Below are positions 9,742-20,128 of a stretch of 64,000 bases of DNA, piece by piece. The notes beneath the pieces were generated by a model that saw nothing but the letters and a program-made list of their open reading frames with translations, ran no database searches and was not told where the DNA came from. The translations under genes were made by a program, and so were the position numbers. The stretch's first letter is position 1, and each line of letters starts with the position of its first letter. This stretch comes from Paraglaciecola psychrophila 170. Its GTDB lineage: Bacteria; Pseudomonadota; Gammaproteobacteria; Enterobacterales; Alteromonadaceae. Where the stretch lies: the NCBI RefSeq assembly GCF_000347635.1, contig NC_020514.1, forward strand, positions 3,348,001 through 3,412,000, given 5' to 3'.

Positions 9742-10247
9742 TTAAAACCCTTGCATTCGACTAAACAAGTCCGCTAGTTTAGTACTATTGTTAGCAACAA
9801 ATTCTGGATTATTGATAGCAAGAACAGCTGCGTTAGCGGCGGTTAGTTCACATAACTGGCGAACCAACTCAAAAGATATAGCTGTTTGTTTAGAAGTTAC
9901 CCAGTCATAAAATATGGGATTGTCTGTGAGCCCAAACTGAGAATAAAAAGCATCTCTGTCACAAGCAAAATAGTGGTAAATGATATTTTCTACTTCAGTT
10001 CCAATAACAACTGCCACCTCTGCTCTTTGTGATAACTCAAATATGTTCTGTCCTGAAGCAGAATTACTATAAGCAGCATGATATAACCCAGCTTGTTGCA
10101 ATATTTCTGATGCGTTCCACGCCTTCAATAGACACCTTGTACCTTCAATAGACACCTTGTACCTTCAAGGTGGGGAATAACTGAAACATTTAGCTGTTCA
10201 CATTTCCCAGCACCTAGCTCTATCAACAGCCGAAGTTTTTCATCCAT
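9742..10247 (-). pseudogene. DUF6817-like protein broken by a 20-bp tandem duplication
   Basis: Read from the ATG at 10247 the protein starts MDEKLRLLIELGAGKCEQ and reaches VIPHLEGTRCLLK. A 20-bp tandem duplication at 10122-10161 then throws it out of frame and it stops. Removing one copy restores a continuous protein of about 162 residues: LEGTRCLLKAWNASEILQQ, then AGLYHAAYS, VAVVIGTEVENIIYHYFACDRD and more. The run AGL-HAAY, IG-E-E-I-Y-Y-CDR is the pattern I associate with DUF6817 (HD-like, function unknown). The two frames belonging to one protein is directly visible; the family name is from memory and less certain. Confidence 0.7.
10122..10161. repeat. 20-bp direct tandem duplication
   Basis: The unit CCTTCAATAGACACCTTGTA occurs twice in perfect tandem, and a third partial match (CCTTCAAGG) follows. 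Because 20 is not a multiple of three, it disrupts the DUF6817-like gene read on the minus strand. Such exact short duplication is typical of replication slippage. Confidence 0.95.
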
Positions 10248-10528
10248 TTTCAATCCTATATCTTAGGTCAACTAACAAACTAATATTATATTTAATCATA
10301 TAAATTACCACTGCAAGAAAAGTTCTGAAGTCACTTCAACCAGTTTCTGGTATGGGTTGGTACTTACCAAAATGTATATGTTACGCTTATTTTAGCTAAT
10401 CATAAAAAGATGTCGTAATACTATTATTTAATATTAGTATGGATGTGTACATAACCACTTAGACCATCAATTTATAAATTTCACCGGTAACAGCATAGAC
10501 TATAACAACCCTAAATATGGAGTGATAA

Positions 10529-12041
10529 ATGCTTGGAAATTTGTATTTAAACGGCAGATTAACAGATAGATCTGACTTTGAAAGCAGCTCAAAAAAACTA
10601 GCCGCTGTTTTACAAATACAAGGTGTGGTGGAAGGCGATACTATTGCTGTATTAATGCGTAACGATGTTAGATACCTAGAAGTTATCCAAGCCTGTCGAT
10701 ACTTAGGCAGTTACTTTGTGCCTCTAAACTGGCATTCGGTCGCGACTGAAATTCAGCATATTATGGAAGACTCAGGCGCAAAAGTACTCATTGCACATAA
10801 AGACTTAGTTCACCAGTTTGATGAACAAATGCTCCCGAAATATTGATTGCTACCTTCCCTACACCACCAGAAGTTACAAAAAGTTATCACCTCGATGTTG
10901 GCTGATGCAGCAAAACAGCTGATACCGCTTTAGAGCTTGAGTTGGCATTGCAATCAGCCGAAGAAATCGGCACACAACACAAACCTTTTAGAGGCATGTT
11001 CGCCTATACTTCGGGCAGTACCGGCAGACCGAAGGGGATTAAACGTAAGACACTAGACAGCATTACGGATAGATATGCGGTGTACCAAGGGCTGTCTAAA
11101 TCATTAATGCAATTAACCGCAAACGACAGATTTTATGTTGCTGCGCCTATTCATCACAGCGCTCCCAATACATAAAGTCTGTGCAGACTTGCAGCATCAG
11201 ATGTAAATATTTATATGTCTACTAAGTTTGATCCTGAACACTTTCTCTCCGCCATAAACCAATATAAAATCACTCATATTTATATAGTGCCAACCATGAT
11301 GATTAGGTTGTTAAAGCTACCAAAATCTGTGCGTGAACAATATGATTTGAGCTCCCTGAAATACGCCCTTTCCACTGGTTCAGCTTGTCCCGCAGATATT
11401 AAAACCGCCATGATAGACTGGTTTGGTCCAATATTTTATGAATCATATGGAGCCAGTGAAATTGGATTTATGACGTTAGTATCATCCTCTGAGGCATTAC
11501 AGAAACCAGGCTCTGTAGGCAAGGTAGTCCCAGGTGGCACCATCAAAATATTGGATGAAAACAAACAAGAATTAGGCCCGCACCAATCAGGACTAATTTA
11601 TGTCGACTTGCCTATGTTTGGTAAATTTGATTACACCAATTTTGACGGCGATAGCAGCGAATATACTTATCAAAACTATACTTCAGTAGGTGACATAGGA
11701 TTTTTAGACAACGATGGCTATTTGTTTATTAATGACCGTCAAAAGGATATGATTACTTCAGGTGGAGCGAGCATATTCCCACTCGAAATAGAGTCGATAT
11801 TAATTCAAATGAGTGACATAGTTGACTGTGCTATTTTTGGCGCACCACACCCTGAGTTTGGCGAAATGGTAGTGGCTGCGGTGCAATGTCAGCCAAAAAA
11901 AATGTCACTTTTGAGCAAATTCATGAATTTTTAGATGGCAACCTAACCCGTTTCAAATTTCCTATAAACCTGGATATACATCACGATCTCCCAAGGGAAG
12001 ACAGTGGCCAAATATTTAAACAGAAATTACGAACACCGTAA
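10529..12041 (+). pseudogene. AMP-dependent acyl-CoA synthetase/ligase, multiply disrupted
   Basis: Four pieces form one ANL-superfamily adenylating enzyme. The first piece (from ATG 10529) has the N-terminal substrate domain (VLQIQGVVEGDTIAVLMRND). The middle piece carries the P-loop-like AMP motif AYTSGSTGRPKGIKRK. The third has YESYGASEIG and TSVGDIGFLDNDGYLFINDR, and the last part ends RFKFPINLDIHHDLPRED then SGQIFKQKLR, the C-terminal lysine motif. The lesions are a frameshift near 10830-10848, an in-frame TGA at 10903, an in-frame TAA at 11173 and a frameshift in an A8 run at 11895-11902. Four independent lesions exclude sequencing error as the sole cause. The acyl substrate is unknown. 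Confidence 0.9.
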
Positions 12042-12086
12042 TTATTTTGAACAGTGCTAACACTGTTCAAAGTTTTTCGAGTTGTG

Positions 12087-12431
12087 TCACTCAATCACTC
12101 GCTTTTTGTAACTCACTTTCTCGATATCCACGACTTCAATAGTCAGAGAAACCGGTGGCTGTAAAAACTCACTGACCTTATCCGATACTAATTTTGTAAG
12201 GTCTTTTTTCTGTTGATGATCCCTACCTTGTAGTATTTTTAAAGTAATATGAATAAAAGGTGAGTCGGATAAGCCTGTTTGATAATGAGTAAATTCAATA
12301 GCCCGCGTTTTGATCGACGACTCATCGAATAATTCTGATGCAAATACGCTGCCGTGCACCAAACTCACTAACTCTTTAATAGATAGCTTATTTTCTAAAG
12401 TTTTAGAATATTCGATAATACAGTGAGGCAT
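12087..12431 (-). CDS. 5-carboxymethyl-2-hydroxymuconate delta-isomerase-like protein
   Basis: The 114-residue protein starts MPHCIIEYSKTLENK, matching the CHMI branch of the tautomerase superfamily, in which the processed N-terminal proline is the catalytic base. The rest (TRAIEFTHYQTGLSDSPFIH, ILQGRDHQQKKDL) agrees with HpaF-type proteins over the full normal length. HpaF acts in homoprotocatechuate degradation, but no other gene of that pathway is near, so the in vivo substrate is uncertain. It is convergent with the dead acyl-CoA ligase and otherwise isolated. Confidence 0.8.
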   Translation of the reverse strand: MPHCIIEYSKTLENKLSIKELVSLVHGSVFASELFDESSIKTRAIEFTHYQTGLSDSPFIHITLKILQGRDHQQKKDLTKLVSDKVSEFLQPPVSLTIEVVDIEKVSYKKRVIE

Positions 12432-12773
12432 TACATAGACCTAATTTAAGATAAAACATCAATTAAAATAAGAGCTTAACAACTTGATGAAGAACATGGG
12501 ATATAGTAAATTTCAAACAAAACATGAAAAAATTGATGCTCAATATCATTCTCAATAATAAGATATCGACACAGCATGAATGACACATTTTCATTCATTA
12601 GCTGAAAAACATCATCAGCTAATTTTTAACATGTGCATCACTTTCAAATCATTTTTCGATTTTAATGGCTTAAAAGTAATAGCAAATTAATTACTGCCTA
12701 CCCAAGGACAATTACCAAGCAACTTAAATGATTCAAACCTTTTATAATGAGGTGCGCTTATAATGTGATGCAC
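12432..12773. other. Intergenic, no gene seen
   Basis: About 340 AT-rich bases between two genes on the minus strand. It contains the promoter of the isomerase gene and stop-rich frames. No tRNA-like fold, repeat or convincing terminator was recognised. Confidence 0.4.
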
Positions 12774-13094
12774 TTATAATAAAGCGCGCTGAAAATCAAA
12801 ATATAAAATAATTAAGCTCGATACAGCGGTCACCATCAGAATATAACCATTAATACCAAAATGATCTTTGTCACGGCGGTTTCGTCTACGTTTCATGATT
12901 AATACCGTCACACTGATAAACACACACAGTGACAACAGAGCAACTAAATATATAGTGAGCGTTTTAGACCACTCTTGACGCCCTTCTACCCCCAAAAATG
13001 CTTGCACCCCTGAAATAAATTCAGGGCGGGCATCATGAAACACTAACAGCGCACCAATAAACACAAACCAACCCAAAACATTGATAAGTATCAT
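12774..13094 (-). CDS. Small inner-membrane hypothetical protein, 106 aa
   Basis: The protein has three predicted membrane helices. The first is at the N-terminus (VLGWFVFIGALLVF), the second is LTIYLVALLSLCVFISVTVLI followed by a basic cluster KRRRNRRDK, and the third is YILMVTAVSSLIILYF. The basic stretch after helix two suggests a cytoplasmic loop. I do not recognise the family. It is divergent from asnS across a 384-base gap. Confidence 0.6.
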   Translation of the reverse strand: MILINVLGWFVFIGALLVFHDARPEFISGVQAFLGVEGRQEWSKTLTIYLVALLSLCVFISVTVLIMKRRRNRRDKDHFGINGYILMVTAVSSLIILYFDFQRALL

Positions 13095-13478
13095 GCATTG
13101 AAAAAAACTTGTCGTGTTCTCTTGGCAACTTTCTTCTGTTTTTAAGCATTTTTGATGTGTGCTCTATATTTTTCATATACTTAATAATACTAGCTTAATT
13201 GTCGATTTTTCTTGAGTCTAGGCGCTACCTGAGTAAGATTACACACCTTGCGAGATTAGCCAAGTAAACTGTATGTTAAAATGCAGTGAATTTGAGTTTT
13301 TTTTCAGGCGAATCTAAAGTTTCAAGAGTGTTTTTTGTCTCTGTTTTGTCTCCTTATTATGGCTTCCAGCAAAATTCAGTAGATTTGAGGTTACATATTG
13401 TTCTTTTGCCTATGCTTTGAAAAACAGTTTATATTAAATGATGACGGGATCGATATCCCAATAATTGGAGAGAAGTAA
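13095..13478. promoter_or_regulatory. Divergent intergenic region upstream of asnS
   Basis: This 384-base gap separates asnS from the divergent small membrane gene and must hold both promoters. A good ribosome site (GGAGAGAAGTAA) precedes the asnS ATG. I see no T-box, attenuator or other leader structure and cannot place a promoter with confidence. Confidence 0.4.
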
Positions 13479-14876
13479 ATGGCGCACGCCCCGGTGGCAG
13501 ATATTTTTGCCGGTAAATATTCAGTTGGTGACCAAGTTACAGTTAAAGGGTGGGTTCGTACTCGCCGTGATTCAAAAGCAGGTTTATCTTTTATTGCATT
13601 ACATGATGGTAGCTGTTTTGATCCTATTCAGGTGATTGCATTGAGTTCCATCGAAAATTACTCTGATATCCAAAAGCTGACTACCAGTTGTTCACTGGTG
13701 GTGACCGGCTCATTGAAGGCATCACAGGGTCAAGGTCAATCCTTAGAAATTGAAGCATCGACAATTGAAATAATTGGTTGGGTAGAAAATCCAGACACTT
13801 ATCCTATGGCACCTAAACGCCACAGCCTGGAATATTTACGTGAACATGCACATTTACGTGCACGAACTAACGTAGGCGGCGCAGTTACACGTGTGCGTAA
13901 CTGTTTATCTCAAGCCATTCATCGTTTTTTCTATGAACAGGGTTATTGCTGGGTAAGTACTCCAATCTTGACAGCAAGCGATACCGAAGGAGCGGGGGAG
14001 ATGTTTAGAGTATCTACTTTAGATATGCAAAATGTCCCTAAGACTGAAGCAGGCGAAGTTGATTACAGCCAAGACTTTTTTGGCAAAGAAACTTTTTTAA
14101 CCGTATCAGGCCAGTTAAATGGTGAAACTTACGCCACTGCCATGTCAAAGATTTATACCTTCGGCCCCACTTTTAGAGCTGAAAACTCGAACACTAGCCG
14201 CCATTTGGCCGAGTTTTGGATGATCGAACCTGAAGTCGCCTTTGCCGATTTAGCGGACATAGCCCAGCTATCCGAAGATTTGCTTAAATACGTTTTCAAA
14301 GCCGTTCTAGCAGAGCGCCCAGATGATATGGCATTTTTTGCCGAGCGTATCAATAAAGAAGCCATATCTCGTTTAGAAAAAGTCATAGACCAAGACTTTG
14401 TGCGTATGGATTACACACAAGCCATTGAGATTTTACAAAATTGTGGTAAAAAGTTTGAATTCCCTGTGAGCTGGGGTGTAGATTTATCGTCGGAGCATGA
14501 ACGTTACTTAGCTGAAGTACATGTTGGCGCACCTATCATCATGCAAAACTACCCAAAAGACATTAAAGCCTTTTATATGCGCATTAATGACGATGGTAAA
14601 ACGGTAGCGGCAATGGACGTATTAGCACCGGGCATTGGTGAAATCATCGGTGGTTCACAACGTGAAGAACGTCTTGATGTATTTGATCGTCGTTTAGCAG
14701 AAATGAATCTCGATCCAGAAGACTACAGCTGGTATCGCGACTTGCGTAAATACGGTACTGTACCCCATTCTGGCTTTGGCCTAGGTTTTGAACGTTTAGT
14801 CGCATATGTAACAGGCATGCAGAATGTCCGTGACGTGATTGCCTTCCCAAGAACACCGGGTAACGCTAGTTATTAA
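13479..14876 (+). CDS. asnS: Asparaginyl-tRNA synthetase
   Basis: This 465-residue class IIb aminoacyl-tRNA synthetase charges tRNA-Asn. The N-terminal OB-fold anticodon-binding domain contains [20 protein letters not shown]. The catalytic core follows, with motif 2 around [20 protein letters not shown] and motif 3 as [15 protein letters not shown] near the C-terminus ([11 protein letters not shown]). Length and motif order are normal, and the ribosome site GGAGAGAAG is eight bases before the ATG. A rho-independent terminator follows. It appears monocistronic. Confidence 0.97.
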   Translation: MAHAPVADIFAGKYSVGDQVTVKGWVRTRRDSKAGLSFIALHDGSCFDPIQVIALSSIENYSDIQKLTTSCSLVVTGSLKASQGQGQSLEIEASTIEIIGWVENPDTYPMAPKRHSLEYLREHAHLRARTNVGGAVTRVRNCLSQAIHRFFYEQGYCWVSTPILTASDTEGAGEMFRVSTLDMQNVPKTEAGEVDYSQDFFGKETFLTVSGQLNGETYATAMSKIYTFGPTFRAENSNTSRHLAEFWMIEPEVAFADLADIAQLSEDLLKYVFKAVLAERPDDMAFFAERINKEAISRLEKVIDQDFVRMDYTQAIEILQNCGKKFEFPVSWGVDLSSEHERYLAEVHVGAPIIMQNYPKDIKAFYMRINDDGKTVAAMDVLAPGIGEIIGGSQREERLDVFDRRLAEMNLDPEDYSWYRDLRKYGTVPHSGFGLGFERLVAYVTGMQNVRDVIAFPRTPGNASY

Positions 14877-14918
14877 ACATAGTTCGTTGTTATGTTTTAA
14901 TTGAGCCATGCTTTGATT

Positions 14919-14944
14919 AAGCCACTTTTTAAGTGGCTTTTTTA
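14919..14944 (+). terminator. Rho-independent terminator after asnS
   Basis: Stem AAGCCACTT / AAGTGGCTT with a TTT loop, followed by a T run, begins 43 bases after the asnS stop. Confidence 0.9.
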
Positions 14945-15112
14945 TGTATCCAAATAAACTATAATCAATTCATCTGTGCATCACGTGTATTCATTCAAAT
15001 TAGTTTGCAAACCAAACGCTGAATAATCTGAAGCTTAAAATTAATCCTGCGACAGTCATCAACAAAAAAATGACTGTCAATATTCTGTATCCTAACCTCA
15101 CAAACCAATATT

Positions 15113-15361
15113 TTATCTTGCCAAAAAAGTAACCTTCTTAATGGACTTAATAGGAAGATTGACAAAGGTATTTAGCATAATAAAAAGTAACAAACTCCAA
15201 ATGAAACCAGCCAAACTGGGGGTCAAGTACACCTCTTCAATGTAGTATCCAATATTTAATAAAGAAGAGCAGAATATAGCGAGGCAAGTCAAACCTATAA
15301 ATACCACTATAGGTCTTAACCAACGGACTTTGGAAGATATCGACGAAAGTGTTTCAAGCAT
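15113..15361 (-). CDS. Small membrane hypothetical protein, 82 aa
   Basis: Two hydrophobic helices (PIVVFIGLTCLAIFCSSLL and SLAGFIWSLLLFIMLNTFV) with a short extracytoplasmic loop between them and a basic C-terminus (KSIKKVTFLAR). No family recognised. It lies isolated between asnS and the phzF-family gene, so the assignment as a gene rests on length and membrane pattern only. Confidence 0.45.
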   Translation of the reverse strand: MLETLSSISSKVRWLRPIVVFIGLTCLAIFCSSLLNIGYYIEEVYLTPSLAGFIWSLLLFIMLNTFVNLPIKSIKKVTFLAR

Positions 15362-15461
15362 TGTTACTTGACTCTATTAAATTTTAATCAGGTAGATAGT
15401 CCATCTAAAATAAACTATTGCAAATGGAGCTATAGAAAGCAAAATCTTAGGCTAAGAAGTT

Positions 15462-16244
15462 CTATATATTTATTTCGCCTGACATGTACTCCACTGCATT
15501 GCCGGTTAAAATAACTCTATCTTCAATTAATTTACAATGTACTATTCCACTTCGTTGGGATAATTGCCGTCCACTTAGTACAGATAAACCGAGGCGTTTC
15601 CCCCAATAAGGCGCTAATTCACAGTGTGCTGATCCCGTAACGGGATCTTCGTTAACTCTTAATTTAGGAAAAAAGCAGCGACTAACAAAGTCAACATCGC
15701 TACCTTGTGCCGTAACAACTACGCCCCTTAAGTCAAGATCTAACCACTGAGAAAAATCAGGATTAAGCTCAATCACCTCTTTTACACTACTTAACACCAC
15801 CACATAATCAAATCCAGCCAATATTCTTTGGGCTGTGACTTTGCCTAATCCTAGTAATAACGCAGCAGGTACATCAACGGCCTGCAGTATAGAGGCAGGG
15901 AAGTCCATACTGAAACCCTGCTCTATTTTAGTCACCACCAATTGTCCACTCTTAGTATCAAAAATGGCGCTCGGGGCGGAATAATTGCAATATTGATACA
16001 ATATATAAGCAGCAGCCAAAGTCGCATGACCACAAAGTTCCACTTCCTCGAGAGGCGTAAACCATCGAAGCTGAATGTTGTTGTCGGTCTGAACAAAAAA
16101 TGCAGTTTCGGACAAATTATTTTCCTCTGCAATTTTTTGCAATAGATAATCATCCAACCAGCTTTCTAATGGACAAACAGCAGCGGGATTACCTTCAAAC
16201 ACCTTATTTGCAAAGGCGTCCACTTGATAGAGTTTTATTTTCAT
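15462..16244 (-). CDS. PhzF-family isomerase/epimerase-fold protein
   Basis: The 260-residue protein starts MKIKLYQVDAFANKVFEGNPAAVC, the standard opening of the PhzF family. It keeps the catalytic glutamate E46 in NNLSETAFF, the core LRWFTPLEEVELCGHATLAAA, and the second-half motif EDPVTGSAHCELAPYWG. Family members fold like diaminopimelate epimerase. PhzF itself isomerises DHHA in phenazine synthesis, but no phenazine genes are near, so the substrate here is unknown. Length and motifs are intact. Confidence 0.88.
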   Translation of the reverse strand: MKIKLYQVDAFANKVFEGNPAAVCPLESWLDDYLLQKIAEENNLSETAFFVQTDNNIQLRWFTPLEEVELCGHATLAAAYILYQYCNYSAPSAIFDTKSGQLVVTKIEQGFSMDFPASILQAVDVPAALLLGLGKVTAQRILAGFDYVVVLSSVKEVIELNPDFSQWLDLDLRGVVVTAQGSDVDFVSRCFFPKLRVNEDPVTGSAHCELAPYWGKRLGLSVLSGRQLSQRSGIVHCKLIEDRVILTGNAVEYMSGEINI

Positions 16245-16625
16245 CTGGCTCCAGTAAAGACTTGATTTAGGTGGTTTTATATTGATTAGCTGTATTCGGT
16301 TTTATCATTTTTAGTGCGCTAAGTGAGGAGTGTGACTAGAATACTACACACTGTAGAGCTCAAGCCAGCAGTGTAATACCATTATCTAACGAGCTAACCT
16401 ACACTTACCATACATATCAATTATCCAGATATGTTCACTAATAAAATGTTGCACCATCTTGGTATGCGTTACTGTTAAACACATATTATATTATGCAAAT
16501 AATATACAAGGCAGCTTAAACAAACAGACCTGAATAACGAAATAAACCATATCAACACCACGCCATCGTATAAATTACATGCTGAGTTGTTGGTCATTTT
16601 TACCTTAATAGGAGAATTAATAACA
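16245..16625. promoter_or_regulatory. Divergent intergenic region between phzF-like gene and MDR reductase
   Basis: About 380 AT-rich bases hold two divergent promoters. No repeat or structured RNA was recognised. The reductase ribosome site TAGGAGA is at 16609-16615. Confidence 0.4.
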
Positions 16626-17747
16626 GTGAACACATCAAAACAACTTTTTACCGAAATAACTTCAGATGCACAACTCAAAATATCCCTAATTGAACGGGAT
16701 GTGCCGACACCTAAATCTCATGAAGTTATAGTTCGCATCAAAGCAGCTCCTATCAATCCATCAGATATGTGGCCGATGTTTGGTCCAGCTAATTTAGCTG
16801 AAGCAACTTATGATGCAGACAATAAAGTCATGACTGCACCTGTGCACAAAGGTATGTTACCGCGCATTAAGTCACGTTTAGACCAAGTGTTACCTATAGG
16901 TAATGAAGGTGCCGGAGTGGTAGTTGCGGCTGGAGATCACCCTGCTGCACAAGCATTAATGGGTAAAACAGTAGGTGTATTATCAGGTGCAGTTTATAGC
17001 GAGTATTGTTGTGTGCCTATGCAAGCATGTATTGTGCATAATGAAGGCACCACAGCTAAAGAAGCCGCATCATCTTTTGTGAATCCACTCACCGCATTGG
17101 GTATGGTCGAGACGATGCGCATGGAAGGACATTCTGGTCTGGTGCATACCGCTGCAGCGTCAGCATTGGGTCAAATGCTGAATAAAATCTGTCTTGCTGA
17201 AGACGTACCTTTAGTCAATGTTGTACGAAACCAACAACAGACCGATATCTTAAAAGAGATTGGCGCTAAACATATCTGCGATTCTTCTAGCCCCAGCTTT
17301 AAAGCTGATTTATATAAAGCAATTGAAGAAACAGGTGCCACCCTTGCTTTTGATGCTATTGGTGGCGGCGATCTAGTCAGCGACATTTTGACTGCAATGG
17401 AAGCAGTGGGCAGTAAAGACGCAGTGGGTTTTAATACCTACGGCTCAGAAGCAAACAAACAAGTATATATCTATGGTGGTTTAGACTTTTCCCCAACAGT
17501 GCTCAACCGTGCTTATGGTATGACATGGGGAATAGGCGGATGGTTGTTAATGCGCTTCTTGGGCAAATTGGCTCCCGCTCAGGTCGGTGAATTACACAAA
17601 AAAGTGGCAAATGAAATTAATACTACTTTTGCTTCTTCTTTTACCGAAGAGCTTAGCCTAGAAGAGGCCATGCAACCTAAAACTGTACTCAAATACAACG
17701 CTAAAAAGACCGGTGAAAAATACTTAATTAACCCGTCAAAAGCTTAA
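16626..17747 (+). CDS. MDR-superfamily quinone/enoyl reductase (zinc-binding-dehydrogenase fold)
   Basis: I chose the GTG at 16626 (VNTSKQLFTEITSD) because TAGGAGA lies about ten bases upstream. The only longer start is a TTG without a ribosome site. The protein has the GroES-like N-terminal domain (IKAAPINPSDMWPMFGP, GNEGAGVVVAAG) and a Rossmann cofactor domain (LVHTAAASALGQMLNK). The structural cysteines of zinc alcohol dehydrogenases are absent, so it is a zinc-free MDR such as a quinone or enoyl reductase using NADPH. About 373 residues. Substrate unknown. A strong terminator follows. Confidence 0.8.
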   Translation: MNTSKQLFTEITSDAQLKISLIERDVPTPKSHEVIVRIKAAPINPSDMWPMFGPANLAEATYDADNKVMTAPVHKGMLPRIKSRLDQVLPIGNEGAGVVVAAGDHPAAQALMGKTVGVLSGAVYSEYCCVPMQACIVHNEGTTAKEAASSFVNPLTALGMVETMRMEGHSGLVHTAAASALGQMLNKICLAEDVPLVNVVRNQQQTDILKEIGAKHICDSSSPSFKADLYKAIEETGATLAFDAIGGGDLVSDILTAMEAVGSKDAVGFNTYGSEANKQVYIYGGLDFSPTVLNRAYGMTWGIGGWLLMRFLGKLAPAQVGELHKKVANEINTTFASSFTEELSLEEAMQPKTVLKYNAKKTGEKYLINPSKA

Positions 17748-17753
17748 AACAAT

Positions 17754-17778
17754 AAAGGGCGCATACAGCGCCCTTTTT
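17754..17778. terminator. Terminator between convergent MDR reductase and pepO
   Basis: Stem AAAGGGCGC / GCGCCCTTT with loop ATACA, then TT on the plus strand. The A-rich left flank gives a weaker T tract on the minus strand, so it may serve both converging genes. Confidence 0.88.
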
Positions 17779-17796
17779 ATTGTGTAGATGACTTAC

Positions 17797-19893
17797 TTAC
17801 CAAATACGTACACGGTCTTCAGGCGCTAAGTAGAGCGCATCTTCAGGTTGAACGTTAAAGGCTTCATACCAAGCATCATGATTACGCGGTGCCAATGCAC
17901 GGTAACGACCCGGAGCATGAGTTCCCCCTTTTAATTGTGACAACATACTTTGCTCAGTGCGTTTTTCACGCCATACTTGTGCCCAAGCTAAGAAGAAACG
18001 TTGGTCACCTGTGACACCATCAATTACTGGGGCTTCTTTACCATTCAAGCTGAGTTTGTAGGCGTGATAAGCCATAGCAAGTCCACCCACATCACCAATG
18101 TTTTCACCCAGGCTGTTGCGGCCATTGACAAAATTACCTTCGATGGGCTCATAAGCATTGTACTGTGCTGCGAGTGCATCAGCTTTGGTTTCAAATGCAG
18201 CTCGGTCTTGGTCGGTCCACCAATTTTGTTGAATACCATTGGCGTCAGACTTAGAGCCTTGGTCATCAAAACCATGACCCATTTCGTGGCCAATCACGGC
18301 TCCAATTCCACCGTAGTTGACCGCTGGGTCGGCATTTGGATCAAAGAACGGCGGTTGTAAAATAGCCGCTGGGAACACAATTTCGTTAAACGAGCTATTG
18401 TAATAAGCGTTCACGCGTTGTGGAGCCATTCCCCAGCGATTACGATCAGTTTTTAATAACTCGTTAGCGGCACTGTCTTCTCGGAAAAACTCACGCAAAC
18501 GTACCATATTACCTAATAAGTCGTCTGCTTTTATTTCTAAGCCATCAAAGCTTTGCCATTCATCTGGATAACCAATTTTAGGAACAAAAGCAGCAAGCTT
18601 AGCTTGAGCATTCACCTTGGTGTCGGCCCCCATCCAATCTAAACCTTCAATACGTTCACCTAGGGCTTTACGTAAATTTTCAACTAAATCAGCCATTTGT
18701 GCTTTTGAACTAGTAGGAAAATGTTTCTCTACATAGGTTTTACCGATAGCAAAGCCAAGTGACTGTGTACCTGACATGGCAGAGATAGCCCGCTTCCAAC
18801 GAGGACGTGGCTCTTGTTGACCATTTAAGGTTTTACCAAAAAAGTCGAAGTTGGCAGTAAAAATATCATCGGATAACAATGATGCATGATTAGAAATCGT
18901 ATGGTAAGTCATATAGTCTTTCCATACTCCAAGCGGCTGCTCGCTTATCACTTTAATCACGTCTTTAACTGGCTGAGGTTGGGATATATTTAGGTGAGGT
19001 ATTTTATATCCTGTCTCGGCAAAATAAGTGTCCCAATCAAACCCTGGATAGGTATCAGTTAGGTTTTCACGTACTATTTGATTAAGTGAAAGGTCACGAT
19101 CGCGGCGTTTTTCACGAGGCCATTGTACTTCAGCTATGCTGGTTTCTAGTGCGAGTATTTGCTGAGCCTTTTCAGCAGCGCCTTCAACCTTGGCGAAACT
19201 TAACATTTGTGCAATGTGCGCCACATAGACTTTACGAATGTCCACAAACCGTTCTGAGTTTTCAAGGTAATATGAACGATCGGGTAAACCTAATCCACCT
19301 ACTCCCACCGACATTTCATACTCATCGGGGTCTAAACGGTTAAACCACATGCTACCGTTAATAGGGCTAGTAGAACCATCTAACCAAGCACTACCAAACG
19401 CAGCTGTTAATGCCTGTTTATTTTCTATGTTGTTAATTTTTTCTAATATTGGAGTGATAGGCGCAAGGCCTTTAGCATTAGCAGCATCTGTGTCCATATA
19501 AGCAGCATAAAAATCTGCAACCATTTGCTGCTCAGGGTTGAGATTCGTACCTTTACTTATTTCTTCTACCAGTGCTTTAATTTGTGTTTCGCTGCGTTCT
19601 GCTAACTTATCAAATGCGCCAAAACGAGTTTTATCGCTTGGTATTTCAAAGTTTTTATACCAATTGCCACCTGCATATTTAAAGAAGTCGTCGCCAGGCT
19701 TAATAGATTCATCTCTGGCATCCAGCTCAACTCCAAAGCTACCCAATTCTGCTGAACCTTTTTGTATGTCTGCACTGGCTGTTTTTTCAGCCATATTTAT
19801 TTGGCTTTGTTCACCCTGTTTACTGCATGCACCGAGTAAAAACACTGAAGCAATAGCAGCACTTATTATTGTTTTATTCATGTTTTTTTTCAT
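17797..19893 (-). CDS. pepO: M13-family zinc metallopeptidase, lipoprotein (PepO-like)
   Basis: I start at the ATG at 19893 (MKKNMNKTIIS). The longer frame begins with TTG inside the upstream leader. The 698-residue protein has a lipobox LLGAC with Cys23, so it is an anchored periplasmic lipoprotein. Neprilysin-family motifs are complete: NAYYNSSFNEIVFPAAILQP, the zinc site HEMGH at about 536-540 in VIGHEMGHGFDDQGSK, and the third ligand E597 in GENIGDVGG. The C-terminus ends YLAPEDRVRIW, as expected for the family's W ending. It degrades oligopeptides. It is convergent with the MDR gene and divergent from the PLP decarboxylase. Confidence 0.95.
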   Translation of the reverse strand: MKKNMNKTIISAAIASVFLLGACSKQGEQSQINMAEKTASADIQKGSAELGSFGVELDARDESIKPGDDFFKYAGGNWYKNFEIPSDKTRFGAFDKLAERSETQIKALVEEISKGTNLNPEQQMVADFYAAYMDTDAANAKGLAPITPILEKINNIENKQALTAAFGSAWLDGSTSPINGSMWFNRLDPDEYEMSVGVGGLGLPDRSYYLENSERFVDIRKVYVAHIAQMLSFAKVEGAAEKAQQILALETSIAEVQWPREKRRDRDLSLNQIVRENLTDTYPGFDWDTYFAETGYKIPHLNISQPQPVKDVIKVISEQPLGVWKDYMTYHTISNHASLLSDDIFTANFDFFGKTLNGQQEPRPRWKRAISAMSGTQSLGFAIGKTYVEKHFPTSSKAQMADLVENLRKALGERIEGLDWMGADTKVNAQAKLAAFVPKIGYPDEWQSFDGLEIKADDLLGNMVRLREFFREDSAANELLKTDRNRWGMAPQRVNAYYNSSFNEIVFPAAILQPPFFDPNADPAVNYGGIGAVIGHEMGHGFDDQGSKSDANGIQQNWWTDQDRAAFETKADALAAQYNAYEPIEGNFVNGRNSLGENIGDVGGLAMAYHAYKLSLNGKEAPVIDGVTGDQRFFLAWAQVWREKRTEQSMLSQLKGGTHAPGRYRALAPRNHDAWYEAFNVQPEDALYLAPEDRVRIW

Positions 19894-20128
19894 TAATGTT
19901 CCAACCGCCGATAGGTTATGTGTCAAAATTTATTTCACGTGTAACGTTGATAACCTATATTTGGCTGATTGAAAAGATAAATGTGTTCTATCGTAACACT
20001 ATCAATGTAAAGGAATTTTTCCACATTACTATTATTAGCTTGTTATCGATATTGTCCTTAGAAACGCATACTTGCCTGTCTAGCGCAGCGATAAACGTCA
20101 TAATACTGATAGAAATAGAGAGGCCAAA

